This document shows, in pieces, positions 27,927 to 37,812 of a stretch of DNA of 64,000 nt. Every line of letters starts with the position of its first letter. Within the stretch, counting starts at the first letter, position 1. A program made the translations under genes and the position numbers. Under the pieces are notes generated by a model. That model saw only the letters and a program-made list of their open reading frames with translations, was not told where the DNA came from and did no database searches. Source of the DNA: Anaerosolibacter carboniphilus (lineage in GTDB: Bacteria > Bacillota > Clostridia > Peptostreptococcales > Thermotaleaceae); contig NZ_JACHEN010000020.1 of NCBI RefSeq assembly GCF_014205875.1, forward strand, positions 36,265 through 100,264. The letters are read 5' to 3'.

Positions 27927-28853
27927 TCAACTATTCTTTCCACAATTCAAGGTACATCCGCCATATTCCGAATCTCTTCCACATGGGTCTAAATGAACAA
28001 TTACATCCTTCACATTGTTCATTTTTGATTTCACCAATTCTTCTACCTTTTCACCAATATTATGCCCTGCATATACAGAAATTAATGGATCAACGCATAT
28101 TTTTATATCTACATATGCTTTTGAACCATGTTTTCTTCCTCTCAGTTCATTGATAGCTATGATTCCTTCGAGACAATTGATTTCCTTCTGAATTTCCTCC
28201 ATTTTTTCTCTATCAATGGCACTATCCATCAATTCATCGATACCTGATTTCAATAGCTCCAATCCAATCTTTACGACAATCAATGAAACAATAGTTCCAG
28301 CTAAAGGATCTAAAAAGCCATAGCCTAGCCTAGCTCCTAAAATACCAACTAAGGCTGCTACAGATGACAGTGCATCCGATCGATGATGCCATGCATCTCC
28401 CATCATTGCATTACTATTCAATGCTTTTGCAGCTTTCATTGTAATCCTGTATTGATATTCTTTCATAATAATTGAGATTGCAGCTACCAATGCTGTCAGA
28501 ATATGAGGCGTCTGAAAGTTTCGACCAGCGAGGAGTTTGATGGCATCATATCCAATTTTAAGTCCTGTAATGACAAGAACAATGGCTAATAAAAAACCAG
28601 CAATCGATTCTGCTTTTTCATGACCATACTGATGTTGATCATCCTCTGGCCTCGCGGCCAAAAACATACCAAGCACTACACCTACAGAAGTAATAATATC
28701 CGAGGCAGAATGAAGTCCGTCTGCGATGATTGCAGTACTATTCCCAATGACTCCAATTCCCATCTTCATGATAGTCAGTAAAACATTTAAAATAATTGTG
28801 ATCAAAATAATACGATTCCCTATTTTAAAGCGTTCTTGATGATTTTGCGCCAT
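27927..28853 (-). CDS. Cation diffusion facilitator (CDF) transporter
   Basis: 308 residues. Six membrane helices: helix 2 has IIADGLHSASDIITS (HxxxD metal ligands) and helix 5 has GDAWHHRSDALSSVAAL (the second HxxxD site). The histidine-containing C-terminal domain (VDIKICVDPLISVYAGHNIG, HLDPCG) and a Cys-rich tail (CGRDSEYGGCTLNCGK) follow. CDF proteins export zinc, iron, cobalt or manganese by proton antiport. The cysteine tail may affect metal choice (inference). Single gene. Confidence 0.92.
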   Translation of the reverse strand: MAQNHQERFKIGNRIILITIILNVLLTIMKMGIGVIGNSTAIIADGLHSASDIITSVGVVLGMFLAARPEDDQHQYGHEKAESIAGFLLAIVLVITGLKIGYDAIKLLAGRNFQTPHILTALVAAISIIMKEYQYRITMKAAKALNSNAMMGDAWHHRSDALSSVAALVGILGARLGYGFLDPLAGTIVSLIVVKIGLELLKSGIDELMDSAIDREKMEEIQKEINCLEGIIAINELRGRKHGSKAYVDIKICVDPLISVYAGHNIGEKVEELVKSKMNNVKDVIVHLDPCGRDSEYGGCTLNCGKNS

Positions 28854-29008
28854 CTATAGATCTCTCCCTTATTTTCAATTGATACAATTATAGTATATTA
28901 TATTACATCTTTCATCTTTTGCAACCCTTTATTTTCAATATTTTTATAGAATGTCTATGCGGTATATATTATCAATTGAAATAATTATATTCCTCTTTTA
29001 CACCCCAT

Positions 29009-29052
29009 AAATAAATGGAAGGACTACGTTTGTAGCCCTTCCAATTTATTTA
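29009..29052 (-). terminator. Terminator of molybdopterin oxidoreductase gene
   Basis: ATAAATAAATGGAAGGACTAC / GTAGCCCTTCCAATTTATT-type stem with GTTT loop, overlapping the stop codon. Confidence 0.8.
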
Positions 29053-31028
29053 TGGTTGCTAATTTTACAAAAACAGTCGTAAATAGCTGCTTGTTCTCCA
29101 ATGTCAGATATGATGTCTTCAGTAAGAAAGTTTACAGAACCACTCTTGTGCCACCAACCCTCATAGATCATCAGAATCTCATCCCCAACGCTTTCATCAA
29201 TCTCTGGTTTTGCAATGAGTATACCTTGTTTAGATTCAATTTTCACAAGACCGCTCATTTCCAAATGATTAGATACAAAGGTCTTCTTATTGAGATACAC
29301 TACAGGAACTTCACTGATAAACACAAAGTGCTGGGAGTGAAGAGATTTTTTGCAGTGGGGCGTAAGCAATCTTAATGGAAATTCACGCCCCCCTTCTAAG
29401 GCTGGTATATAGGTAGGCAGTGGACTTGTTCCTTCTGCCATTGCCATTTCCGAATATAGCTCAAATTTTCCTGAAGGTGTCTCAAACTTTCCATCCTCCC
29501 AAGGAATTTCCCTTTTAGGAATAGAAAAATATGAATGCTTTATTTGGTCCAAGGTAATTTCAAATGTATTCATCAAGGGTTGAATCGCCCTCTCTAGAAA
29601 TTCACCTTGGCCTATATCGGGATATTCTTCCAACCCCAACTTTATTGCAAGACGTCGAAAGAACTCATACTCTCCTATGATTCCATCAGGAGGTGCTACT
29701 GCTTTCGCTGAATAACTTATATAGGGAGAGAACATAGATGAATAGATAAGGTCTTCTTCCTCTAATATGCTGGTGCAGGGAAGTACAATATCAGCTAACT
29801 TTGCTGTATCTGTCATAAACATATCAACAACCACTTTAAAATCAACTTTTGCAAAGGCTTCCATAGTTCGAGAAATGTTCGGTACTTGTACCAAAGGATT
29901 GGATTTGGTAACAAAAATGCATTTGATCGTCGGCTCTTGTACCGATTCTAAAAACTCACCTAATTTTGTTTTGCTGTAGGTTCTTTGATTTTTTATGAAA
30001 CCTTCGCTTTTTACCACTTCACCTTTTACATATCGCGATATACTCTTATTGGCATAATTCACACCACCACCCTGAATCCCTATATTTCCAGTAATGGCTC
30101 CTAAAGCATCTATACATCGGACATTATTTCCACCATTGATATATCGCTGTAGACCATATCCGATGATAATACAGGATGGTTTATTGGCTGCGTAGGTTAT
30201 GGCTAGTCTTTTTATGGTCTCCTGATCAATTCCTGTAATTTTTTCCACGCGCTCTAGGGTGAAATCTGCCACATAGTCTTTAAACGCTTCATATCCCTTT
30301 ACATACTGATCAATATATCTTTGGTCTACCAGGCTCTCTTCAATGATTACACGGGCCATTCCCAAAGCTAAGGCTCCATCTGTTGATGGTTTTATGTAAA
30401 TGTGCTCCGATGCTATATTGGCTGTTTTCGTGCGTATAGGATCGATTAACACAATATGCGTTCCCTGCTTCTTCGCTTGAGCCAGGTACTCCATTAGATG
30501 TAGATTGGTATTATATGGATTTCTCCCCCATATAATGATCGTCTTTGCATTCAAATGATCTTTTGGATGATGTCCTTGGTTATCTCCAAAATCATATTTT
30601 TGCCCTTGGATTCCCGCACTCCAGCATAAACCACCTCTGGAAACCGTAACCCCACCATAATAGTTAAAAAACATCTTATCTACAGACTTGCTCAATCCAC
30701 CATACCCAGCGTCGGAGTAGTGGAGTACCGCCGTTGTTCCATATTCTCTTTTAATTTCTAAAAGTTTATTACCGATTTCATCGATAGCCTCTTCCCAGCT
30801 AATATCGATCCAGATATCTCCCATTCTTTTCTTAGGTTTTCTCAGCCTTTCTGGGTGGTAGAGCCGTTCTAAATGCCTCTTTCCTTTTTCACAAACGTAT
30901 CCTTTCGTAAATGGATGGGCAGGATCACCTTCTACCTTTATCACCTTTCCATTCTGCACTGTAGCGATCATACCACATGCATCAAAGCAGTCCATTGGAC
31001 AAGTAAATTTAATCATCTCTTTATTCAT
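29046..31028 (-). CDS. Molybdopterin oxidoreductase (DMSO reductase family)
   Basis: 660 residues. The N-terminal [4Fe-4S] motif is CPMDCFDACG with the fourth cysteine in GYVCEKGKR. The bis-MGD binding regions follow: GGLCWSAGIQGQ around residue 130, IIWGRNPYNTN and LIDPIRTKTAN (about 170-210), then the C-terminal molydopterin-dinucleotide domain from about 540. No twin-arginine signal, so it is cytoplasmic or bound by a partner; no electron-transfer or membrane subunit lies nearby. Acceptor unknown; relatives include formate dehydrogenases, polysulfide reductases and acetylene hydratase-like enzymes. A MarR regulator is encoded upstream. Confidence 0.88.
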   Translation of the reverse strand: MNKEMIKFTCPMDCFDACGMIATVQNGKVIKVEGDPAHPFTKGYVCEKGKRHLERLYHPERLRKPKKRMGDIWIDISWEEAIDEIGNKLLEIKREYGTTAVLHYSDAGYGGLSKSVDKMFFNYYGGVTVSRGGLCWSAGIQGQKYDFGDNQGHHPKDHLNAKTIIIWGRNPYNTNLHLMEYLAQAKKQGTHIVLIDPIRTKTANIASEHIYIKPSTDGALALGMARVIIEESLVDQRYIDQYVKGYEAFKDYVADFTLERVEKITGIDQETIKRLAITYAANKPSCIIIGYGLQRYINGGNNVRCIDALGAITGNIGIQGGGVNYANKSISRYVKGEVVKSEGFIKNQRTYSKTKLGEFLESVQEPTIKCIFVTKSNPLVQVPNISRTMEAFAKVDFKVVVDMFMTDTAKLADIVLPCTSILEEEDLIYSSMFSPYISYSAKAVAPPDGIIGEYEFFRRLAIKLGLEEYPDIGQGEFLERAIQPLMNTFEITLDQIKHSYFSIPKREIPWEDGKFETPSGKFELYSEMAMAEGTSPLPTYIPALEGGREFPLRLLTPHCKKSLHSQHFVFISEVPVVYLNKKTFVSNHLEMSGLVKIESKQGILIAKPEIDESVGDEILMIYEGWWHKSGSVNFLTEDIISDIGEQAAIYDCFCKISNHK

Positions 31029-31108
31029 ATCCTCACACCCTACCAGTCATATTTTCTTCATATACAGATATATTACTATAATCACTTTTTTTTATACAAC
31101 ACAAAAAT

Positions 31109-31133
31109 AAAATGACCCATTAAGAGTCATTTC
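31109..31133 (-). terminator. Terminator of MarR gene
   Basis: AAATGAC / GTCATTT stem shortly after the MarR stop. Confidence 0.6.
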
Positions 31134-31153
31134 ATATAAGTACAAATCATCCA

Positions 31154-31657
31154 TCATTTATTCTTAATCAGCCGATCCGATGATCGGTTTACATAGTCCA
31201 TAAACTCTTGATCTAGCACTTTCTCCGCAACATGCATCACCATTTCTTCTAATTTCATTTGATCTTCTTTACTTAAACTATCTACAGCTTGCAAGATTTT
31301 ATATGGATACCCTTCATCACAATCTCTTTGTGTTTCACTCCGAAGTCGTTTTCCTTCCTCTGTAATGTAAACCCGAGTGATCCGTCCATCCAGCATATCC
31401 TTTTCTTTTTTAACCAATCCTCGCTGATCCATTCGATTTACAATATCTTGGGTAGTAGAAAGGTTCCATAAACCTTTGGCTGCTAGATCCGACAATTTTA
31501 TACCATCATCCAAATAAAGAATCCACAACACATGAAGATGAGCATTGGTCATCCCGTATTTTTGCGCATGCTCTTCCCATTCTCTTTCCATCGATTTGTA
31601 TAGCCCCTTCACCAAATTTAACATCTGATGAATTCGTACGGTATTTCTCTTAACCAC
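31154..31657 (-). CDS. MarR family transcriptional regulator
   Basis: 167 residues. Winged helix at about 40-110: IKLSDLAAKGLWNLSTTQDI holds the recognition helix, then LVKKEKDMLDGRITRVYITEEG is the wing with the DxR motif. The long C-terminal helix ends with EKVLDQEFMDYVNR, which resembles ScoC/Hpr-like members of the family. It lies upstream of the molybdopterin oxidoreductase on the same strand and may regulate it; no clear palindrome was found. Confidence 0.85.
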   Translation of the reverse strand: MVKRNTVRIHQMLNLVKGLYKSMEREWEEHAQKYGMTNAHLHVLWILYLDDGIKLSDLAAKGLWNLSTTQDIVNRMDQRGLVKKEKDMLDGRITRVYITEEGKRLRSETQRDCDEGYPYKILQAVDSLSKEDQMKLEEMVMHVAEKVLDQEFMDYVNRSSDRLIKNK

Positions 31658-31745
31658 TCTCTACACCTGCCGTCTCTTGATATATATCCAACAATACTGC
31701 GACTAAAAATTTAAAGCGTCTTCTTCACAAAAAAGTCTTTTAGGC

Positions 31746-31949
31746 TTAGAAACAATTCTTCAAAGCATTTCCAAGTTCAAAATTACAATGCTTCAAAAAG
31801 TCTATCTTATTTTTTGTAAGATCTTCGTATTCCTTCTGAGTGATTTTGCCCTCATCTAGTAGACAATCTAAAAATCTTATAAACTGTACGATCAAATCTA
31901 TCAAATTTTCCTTATACTTTAGAGTTTCCTGTTTTTCCACAAACCGCAT
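31746..31949 (-). CDS. Small acidic helical protein (67 aa)
   Basis: 67 residues from ATG 31949 (GAGGTGGT upstream). Charged helix with LIDLIVQFIRFLDCLLDEGK and a short ITQKEYEDL segment like a SHOCT helix. Paralogue of the partial gene at 1-83. An AT-rich symmetric stretch (TATAATGATATAATAATTAT) upstream may hold the promoter. Function unknown. Confidence 0.65.
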   Translation of the reverse strand: MRFVEKQETLKYKENLIDLIVQFIRFLDCLLDEGKITQKEYEDLTKNKIDFLKHCNFELGNALKNCF

Positions 31950-32095
31950 TATACCACCTCATATAATGATATAATAATTATATTATACATTTGTAATAAA
32001 AATCCTGCTATAAAAGTAAATTTTTAGTAGGTTGCCCATTTCCTTTTTTACAGCATGAGAACGCACACTTTCTTATGTTGTAAAAAAACTAAGCG

Positions 32096-33505
32096 CTATC
32101 CCCTCAATTCAATGGCAGTTTTAGGGAAGTTCATAATAAAGGTAGTTCCCACATCAATTTTACTCTTGACCTTTATTTTTCCACCATGGGCTTCCACAAG
32201 GGCTTTGGTAATTGCTAAACCAATTCCTGTTCCACCCGTCTCTCTACTCCTTGAGATATCCCCTCTATAGAACCTTTCGAAGATATGGGGGAGGTCTTTT
32301 TCTCCAACACCTATGCCTGTGTCCCCTATTTCAATGACAATCTCCTCTTGCCTCTCTTCTAGCTCTACCCGGACAAAACCACCCTCATTGGTGTACTTAT
32401 AGGCATTAGTAAGCAAATTGATTAGAATCTGCCTCACTTTGTCCCTATCCATAAATACATTCTTATCCCCATCAAGCTTCATGGATACCTCAATATTCTT
32501 CTTAATAAATTGGGGTCTCATGGCCTCTACCATTTTTTGTATTTCCTCTGACAAAGAAAACTCTTCTCTGTTTAACTGGAGATTGGCCTGTTCAAGCTTT
32601 GCTAAGTTCTGTAGATTTCCAACCAGCTTCGACAATCGCTCTACCTCTTCATAGCAGCTGGCAAATCGATCCTCCGTAGGTGTCCAAATGCCATCCAGAA
32701 AAGCTTCTATATGGCTTTTTAAAGTAGTTAAGGGTGTTCTAATTTCATGGGCCATATCCGTAGTCAGTCTTTTTCTGAGCATTTCTTGTTGTTGCAGGCT
32801 CTCTGCTAAATAATTCATCGCCTTGGACAACTGATCTAACTCTAAAGTATTCGTATTTACATTTGCCCGTACGTTTAGATTACCTTCTCCCATGATTCTA
32901 GCTGTTTGTGTAATCCTAACCAGCGGCGTTGTTATCTGACGTGAGAACCATATACTTACAATAACTCCGAATAGCAAAGCTGCCGTTGCCGAAATACCAA
33001 AAGCTTGATTCAACGTGGATTTAAATCCAATATCTCGTTCCGTCAAATTCCATTGTCCAAAGTAACCAATGATCACAGTTCCGATTTTTTTGGCATTATT
33101 CTTTAGGGGATAGCTTTCTTCTATATATTCTCCCAGCTGCTTTCTCCAGCCCATCCCCATCATTCGCCCTGGCATGGCATACATCATTTTTTTGTGGAGA
33201 AGATGATCCTGGCCCGATGAAAAGACTTGACTCCCCTGATCATCTAGCACGCGAATATATAAGTCCTCTAGGACAGCAACCCTTTCCAGCTCGCCATCAT
33301 TTTTATTTTGGAATCCATTCTTTTCATCATAGATGGTATTTACTAGTTCAATCACCTTATCAATCTTTCGTTGATGCTCTCCATGAAGATACTCATTAAA
33401 TCGCCGATCAATCATATAGTTCGATACTAGACTTGTAATCAAAATAGCTCCTAAAATCGCGATCAAGAAGCCAAGGGTCAGTTTTTTTACTAAGGATAGC
33501 TTCAT
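32096..33505 (-). CDS. Sensor histidine kinase
   Basis: 469 residues. Helix 1 at 8-28 and helix 2 at about 170-190 bound an extracytoplasmic sensor of about 140 residues that contains a Met-rich stretch (KKMMYAMPGRMMGMGW). HAMP domain at 192-245, the H-box MAHEIRTPLTTLKSH at about 255, the N-box INLLTNAYKY and the G-boxes GDTGIGVGEKDLPHIF and GGTGIGLAI. It overlaps the response regulator stop by ATGA, so the two are translationally coupled. The Met-rich patch hints at metal, perhaps copper, sensing (inference). Confidence 0.92.
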   Translation of the reverse strand: MKLSLVKKLTLGFLIAILGAILITSLVSNYMIDRRFNEYLHGEHQRKIDKVIELVNTIYDEKNGFQNKNDGELERVAVLEDLYIRVLDDQGSQVFSSGQDHLLHKKMMYAMPGRMMGMGWRKQLGEYIEESYPLKNNAKKIGTVIIGYFGQWNLTERDIGFKSTLNQAFGISATAALLFGVIVSIWFSRQITTPLVRITQTARIMGEGNLNVRANVNTNTLELDQLSKAMNYLAESLQQQEMLRKRLTTDMAHEIRTPLTTLKSHIEAFLDGIWTPTEDRFASCYEEVERLSKLVGNLQNLAKLEQANLQLNREEFSLSEEIQKMVEAMRPQFIKKNIEVSMKLDGDKNVFMDRDKVRQILINLLTNAYKYTNEGGFVRVELEERQEEIVIEIGDTGIGVGEKDLPHIFERFYRGDISRSRETGGTGIGLAITKALVEAHGGKIKVKSKIDVGTTFIMNFPKTAIELRG

Positions 33506-34200
33506 TTTGTACCTCCGAATTTATATCCCATTCCATAGACCGTAAGAATATATATCGGATTTTTCGGATCATCTTCAATCTTTTGTCTTATATTTTTAAT
33601 ATGGGTATCTATTGTTCGATCAAAACCATCATAGTCACGCCCAAAGGCCTTTTCGATAAGCTGCTCTCTTGCAAAAACCTGACCTGGATTTATAATGAAT
33701 ACATAAAAAAGTTTAAATTCATTGGTTGTAAGACTGAGTAACTTTCCCCTTTTTTTGACTAGCATGCGTTTTACATCAATTTCCAAATCTCCATTATTAA
33801 AAGTCAAAAAATCAGCCAAAGGTTGTTCTTCACGGTAGCTCCGCCGAATCAATGCCCGAACTCGTCCTATCAATTCCCTTGGACTAAAGGGCTTAGTCAT
33901 ATAATCATCCGCGCCTATGGCCAACCCCTCAATTTTCTCGTCTTCTTCCGTTTTGGCCGTGAGCATGATAATAGGTATATCAGACATAGTCCGAATCCTT
34001 CTGCATACATCCTCCCCAGATACCTTCGGCAGCATAAGATCTAAAATGACCAGATGAACAGTCTCTCCCTTCAGGATCTCCAAAGCTTCCTCTCCATCCT
34101 CAGCAGTCAACACATCAAATTCTTCATTCTCCAAATATGCTTGTATCACATCTAGTATTTTCTTCTCATCCTCTACCACCAATATAATCTTGTTTTTCAT
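33502..34200 (-). CDS. OmpR-family response regulator
   Basis: 232 residues from ATG 34200 (GGAGG five bases upstream). Receiver domain: ILVVEDEKKILD with the acidic pocket, phosphoacceptor Asp in HLVILDLMLPKVSGEDVCRR, then MLTAKTEEDEKIEGLAIGADDYMTKPFSPRELIGR with conserved Thr and Lys. The C-terminal winged helix has LLSLTTNEFKLFYVF and the IRQKIEDDPKNPIYILTVYGMGYKF end. First gene of a two-gene unit with the kinase. Confidence 0.95.
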   Translation of the reverse strand: MKNKIILVVEDEKKILDVIQAYLENEEFDVLTAEDGEEALEILKGETVHLVILDLMLPKVSGEDVCRRIRTMSDIPIIMLTAKTEEDEKIEGLAIGADDYMTKPFSPRELIGRVRALIRRSYREEQPLADFLTFNNGDLEIDVKRMLVKKRGKLLSLTTNEFKLFYVFIINPGQVFAREQLIEKAFGRDYDGFDRTIDTHIKNIRQKIEDDPKNPIYILTVYGMGYKFGGTK

Positions 34201-34307
34201 ACATTCCTCCACAATCCCAGATCTATACGTTCCCTTATTTTCTATTTTTTCACTTTCTTTGCTCATTGTAAAGCATGTTCTAGGATCGATTTTACCTCAA
34301 GATTGTT

Positions 34308-34889
34308 TTACACCCCTCCATTCCATTCATGATATAAATGATTCTCTATGCCAAGACTTCTCATGACTCTGCCTACGATAGCATCTATCATATCCTCTAT
34401 GGTTCTAGGCTTATGATAAAAACTAGGCATAGCAGGCAAAATCGTAACGCCCATCTCACTAAGACTGAGCATATTCTTTAAATGAATTGTACTTAATGGC
34501 GTTTCCCTAGGTACCAGCACAAGATTCCTTTTTTCTTTTATACACACATCGGCAGCTCGAATCAAGAGATTATCTCCAATGCCATGGGAAATTTTTCCCA
34601 TGGTTGACATGGAACATGGCAGTACTACCATGCCATCGATAAGGAAAGACCCGCTGGCTATTGGCGCGAACAAATCATCAATGGCACATACACGGAGTTT
34701 TTTTCCATGGTCTCCACACTGTTTTACAATATGCTCTATTGTCAAATTCACTTCATAGTTTAGAACTTGTTCTCCACATTTGGTACATACGAGAAAAACC
34801 TCATGCCCTGACTTTAAAAGCTCTTCCAATAATCTAACAGCATATATACTCCCACTGGCTCCTGTTACTCCTAGTACGAATTTCGACAA
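34308..34889 (-). CDS. ubiX: UbiX-type flavin prenyltransferase
   Basis: 193 residues from a TTG at 34889 (AGGTGA upstream). Motifs of the family: LGVTGASGSIYAVRLLEELL, PIASGSFLIDGMVVLPCSMSTMGKISHG, and LVPRETPLSTIHLKNMLSLSEMGVTILPAMPSFY. UbiX attaches a dimethylallyl unit to FMN, making the prenylated flavin used by UbiD decarboxylases. No UbiD gene lies in the window. It is downstream of the UbiA-like gene with a 16-base gap, so the pair forms a quinone-type operon. Confidence 0.93.
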   Translation of the reverse strand: MSKFVLGVTGASGSIYAVRLLEELLKSGHEVFLVCTKCGEQVLNYEVNLTIEHIVKQCGDHGKKLRVCAIDDLFAPIASGSFLIDGMVVLPCSMSTMGKISHGIGDNLLIRAADVCIKEKRNLVLVPRETPLSTIHLKNMLSLSEMGVTILPAMPSFYHKPRTIEDMIDAIVGRVMRSLGIENHLYHEWNGGV

Positions 34890-34905
34890 AAAATCACCTC
34901 GTCTA

Positions 34906-35760
34906 TTATATAAAAATGTCTAACGCTACAAAAATGCATAATACAACACTGACAATTTGATTAATATTATAGGAAGCAATCTTCATGGTCTTTAGATTTT
35001 TAGGTGAAACCATCATATGCTCCATAAAAAGCAATATAGCTGCAATGGATACCCCGATTAAATATAAACTTCCCATATTCATAAGGTAATAGAGATAAAT
35101 TAGGAGCGCCACCACTGTCCCATGAAAAAAGGCAGAAATACACAGGCTGTTTTTGATACCAAACTGCGCTGGCATTGAAAATAATCCATGACTCCGGTCA
35201 AAATCCACATCTTGGGTGGCATAGATAATGTCGAAGCCAGCTACCCAAAGGGTCACCACAGCCCCTAATACAATAGATGGCCATCCGATTTCACCCGTTA
35301 CCGCCATCCATGCACCTACAGGTGCCCCTCCACAAGCAATACCTAACACCACATGACAAGCCCAAGTAAATCTCTTGGTATAGGAATAAATACCAAAAGC
35401 AACTAGCGCTAAAGGAAGCAACTTAACACATAAGGGATTTAACATAAAAGCTGCAATTGCCATAAGGGCAAAGCAGAAAACAGTCAATGCGATTACTTCA
35501 TACACCTTGACACTACCTTTCGGAAGATGACGGTCAGCTGTCCTAGGATTTCTTGCATCGATACCCTTATCAACAAGACGATTTAATGCATTCGCTCCAT
35601 TCCGAGCCCCCACCAATGCAACCAGCATCCAGAAAATAATTTTTCCAGAGGGCAGCCCTTGGGCAGCCCAGAGCATAGCGATGATTGCAAATGGAAGTGA
35701 AAAGAGGGTATGGGAGAACATAACAAGCTCTCCATAGGTTTTAACCTTACTTAATCCCAT
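34906..35760 (-). CDS. UbiA-type prenyltransferase (4-hydroxybenzoate polyprenyltransferase-like)
   Basis: 284 residues with about eight membrane helices. The first aspartate-rich motif region is ALNRLVDKGIDARNPRTADRHLPKG (N-x-x-x-D-x-x-x-D) near residue 60; the second is DIIYATQDVDFDRSHGLFSMP near 175. UbiA enzymes join a polyprenyl tail to an aromatic acid. With UbiX next to it, a role in a menaquinone or similar quinone route is likely, but the other genes are not here. Confidence 0.9.
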   Translation of the reverse strand: MGLSKVKTYGELVMFSHTLFSLPFAIIAMLWAAQGLPSGKIIFWMLVALVGARNGANALNRLVDKGIDARNPRTADRHLPKGSVKVYEVIALTVFCFALMAIAAFMLNPLCVKLLPLALVAFGIYSYTKRFTWACHVVLGIACGGAPVGAWMAVTGEIGWPSIVLGAVVTLWVAGFDIIYATQDVDFDRSHGLFSMPAQFGIKNSLCISAFFHGTVVALLIYLYYLMNMGSLYLIGVSIAAILLFMEHMMVSPKNLKTMKIASYNINQIVSVVLCIFVALDIFI

Positions 35761-36007
35761 ACTATTCCCACCTTACACTCGCCAGATTTTTTTCTTCTAA
35801 TCTCTTAATAAAATACTGATGATCTTTATACGACAAAACAGCATCCCCTTTCTACCTTCCAATTCATCTACTGACTAACATCTTGGATTCATAGATTTTA
35901 GATTATTCGTTAGATCGCTAACCAATTACTTTTCTACATTGAGCACGAAAAATCCTCTTATATGTCGAATATAATTTCGACTCTCTAAGCATTTTCTCTT
36001 AAGCATG

Positions 36008-36505
36008 TTAGCCATCAACGTTTCTGTATAGCTTCAAGAGCAGACTATGTAAGATGCTAAATATAAGATATCCCATGGCGCCACCTAAGGTATTCAGAAT
36101 AACGTCATCCACATCAAAAGTCCCTACCCCTAACGCAAATTGAGTCATTTCAATCAGTAAGCTGAATACGCCAGTAGCCACAACTACAGACTTTAATCTT
36201 CTTACATCCCTGCATAAGGTCGGTAATAAGAAGCCAAAGGGCATAAAAGCTAATATATTCCCAAAAAGATTAAAAAACCATATTTCCTTACTTACAGCGC
36301 GATAATTTCTTATATATGCAAAGACTGTTTTAAAAGGCACTAGATTATACCCCATCATTCGACCGACAACACGATGATAACCTCCATAAGCATAAAAAAA
36401 TACACGCCATAAAAGGAAAACAATATAGCTGCAAAACAATACGCTCATTAGGATATATAGATATTTTTTGATATTCTTGTTGTCTCTCTGATTCAAGCTT
36501 TTCAA
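36008..36505 (-). CDS. VanZ family protein
   Basis: 165 residues from a TTG at 36505 with GGTGG nine bases upstream. Four or five membrane helices with the VanZ signature: NLVPFKTVFAYI, NLFGNILAFMPFGFLLP, SLLIEMTQFALGVGTFDVDDVILNTLGGAMGYLIF. The family includes a teicoplanin-resistance accessory but most members have no known role. Single gene. Confidence 0.88.
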   Translation of the reverse strand: MKSLNQRDNKNIKKYLYILMSVLFCSYIVFLLWRVFFYAYGGYHRVVGRMMGYNLVPFKTVFAYIRNYRAVSKEIWFFNLFGNILAFMPFGFLLPTLCRDVRRLKSVVVATGVFSLLIEMTQFALGVGTFDVDDVILNTLGGAMGYLIFSILHSLLLKLYRNVDG

Positions 36506-36644
36506 AAATTCATGCCACCTTTCCTATATCTTTCCAATACTTTCATCTATTATATATCTTTACAAAAAGAAGTGTATCGTAATAAAAAATCTTTTATATT
36601 TATCATCGGCACGATTATCCTTGTATCTATTTTCAGTGTAAAAT

Positions 36645-36708
36645 ATTTTTAGACATCATGTCAAAGAGCAGGATCGAGATCCTGCTCTTTGACATGATGT
36701 CTAAAAAT
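36645..36708. terminator. 64-base perfect palindrome, probable terminator
   Basis: 31-base arms with a two-base loop; core GAGCAGGATC-ga-GATCCTGCTC. It lies 51 bases past the stop of the small gene at 36759 and can terminate either strand. The core is shared with the palindrome at 63859. Confidence 0.75.
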
Positions 36709-36758
36709 AATAAATAAAACATATTTTCGTTTAATTGAAACAGTTAAAACTATATGAG

Positions 36759-36935
36759 TCAAGAGGCTATATCCAAGGGATAGTCCTCCTTCGCAAATAA
36801 TAGTATGAAGCCTTCTTCATGGTCTGTGGACGGCAGAACATCTATTAAGGTCCATCCATCTTTATTTTGGGCTTCAACCACAGTATAGAATTCACTAAAG
36901 TCTCTGATTGTCTCAATAGAATATATTTTCATCAT
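36759..36935 (-). CDS. Small hypothetical protein (58 aa)
   Basis: 58 residues from ATG 36935 with a weak GGCGG site. Mixed alpha-beta composition (IYSIETIRDFSEFYTVVEAQ, GWTLIDVLPSTDHEEGFILL), resembling small DUF-type proteins with one strand-helix-strand unit. Followed by the long palindrome. Function unknown. Confidence 0.55.
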   Translation of the reverse strand: MMKIYSIETIRDFSEFYTVVEAQNKDGWTLIDVLPSTDHEEGFILLFAKEDYPLDIAS

Positions 36936-37167
36936 AAACCGCCTTTTTGGTATATTTGGATATATTCAGTATACCAAACTAATGCTGTAGATTCATGAGA
37001 CCCGGGGCATATTCAATCCTAGGCAAATAGCCCCATGCTTTCTATATCTAAATCATTTTTCGACCATATATTTGCTCCCAAAAGCTTTCCCTATCCATAA
37101 GTCACCATTCCCCCAAAGCACGAATATCATGAACTATACCCATTTTACAGCTTAGGGAGGAATGCCA

Positions 37168-37812
37168 ATGACTGCTGAAAAAGTTGTTGAAATACAGAAC
37201 ATATCTATGAACTATCATACCTTGGATGGAGAAACCCTTGCAATTCATAATCTATCCTTTGACGTTTATAAGGGTGAGATCATCGTAATTGTAGGACCTA
37301 GCGGATGCGGAAAATCAACAGCTTTGTCCACAATTTCAGGTCTTATTAAGCCTTCATCTGGAAAAGTACTTGTGAATGGACAAGAGGTAGGCGGCACCAA
37401 TAAGTCCATCGGCTACATGTTCCAAAAAGATCATCTCTTTGAATGGCGAACCATCATGAGTAATATATTGATCGGCCTGGAGATTCAAAGAAAGCTCAAT
37501 GATGAAACGAAGAAGAAAGCAGAACAACTACTAGAAATGTATGGATTGGCTGAATTCAAAAACTATTATCCCAGCCAACTATCTGGCGGTATGCGACAAA
37601 GAGTAGCCTTAATAAGAACGCTGGCTGTAGAGCCAGATATCCTCCTGCTGGATGAACCCTTCTCTGCTTTAGATTATCAAACACGGCTATCTGTCGCTGA
37701 CGAAATCGGTACTATACTAAAAAAAGAGAGAAAAACAGCCATTATGGTCACCCATGATATTTCAGATGCTATATGTTTAAAATGGCTACCAATATTTTAT
37801 AGATATACCTAA
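37168..37812 (+). pseudogene. ABC transporter ATPase (SsuB/TauB/NrtD type), 3'-truncated
   Basis: About 214 residues from ATG 37168 (GGAGG seven bases upstream). Walker A GPSGCGKST, Q-loop YMFQKDHLFEWRT, signature LSGGMRQRVALIR, Walker B ILLLDEPFSALD and H-loop MVTHDISDAI are intact. The frame then changes abruptly into CLKWLPIFYRYT and stops, about 45 residues short of the family. The last 44 bases overlap the opposite-strand ORF 37769-37924, itself cut off at the same spot. The missing C-terminal half resembles the fragment at 63076. Likely non-functional. Confidence 0.85.
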
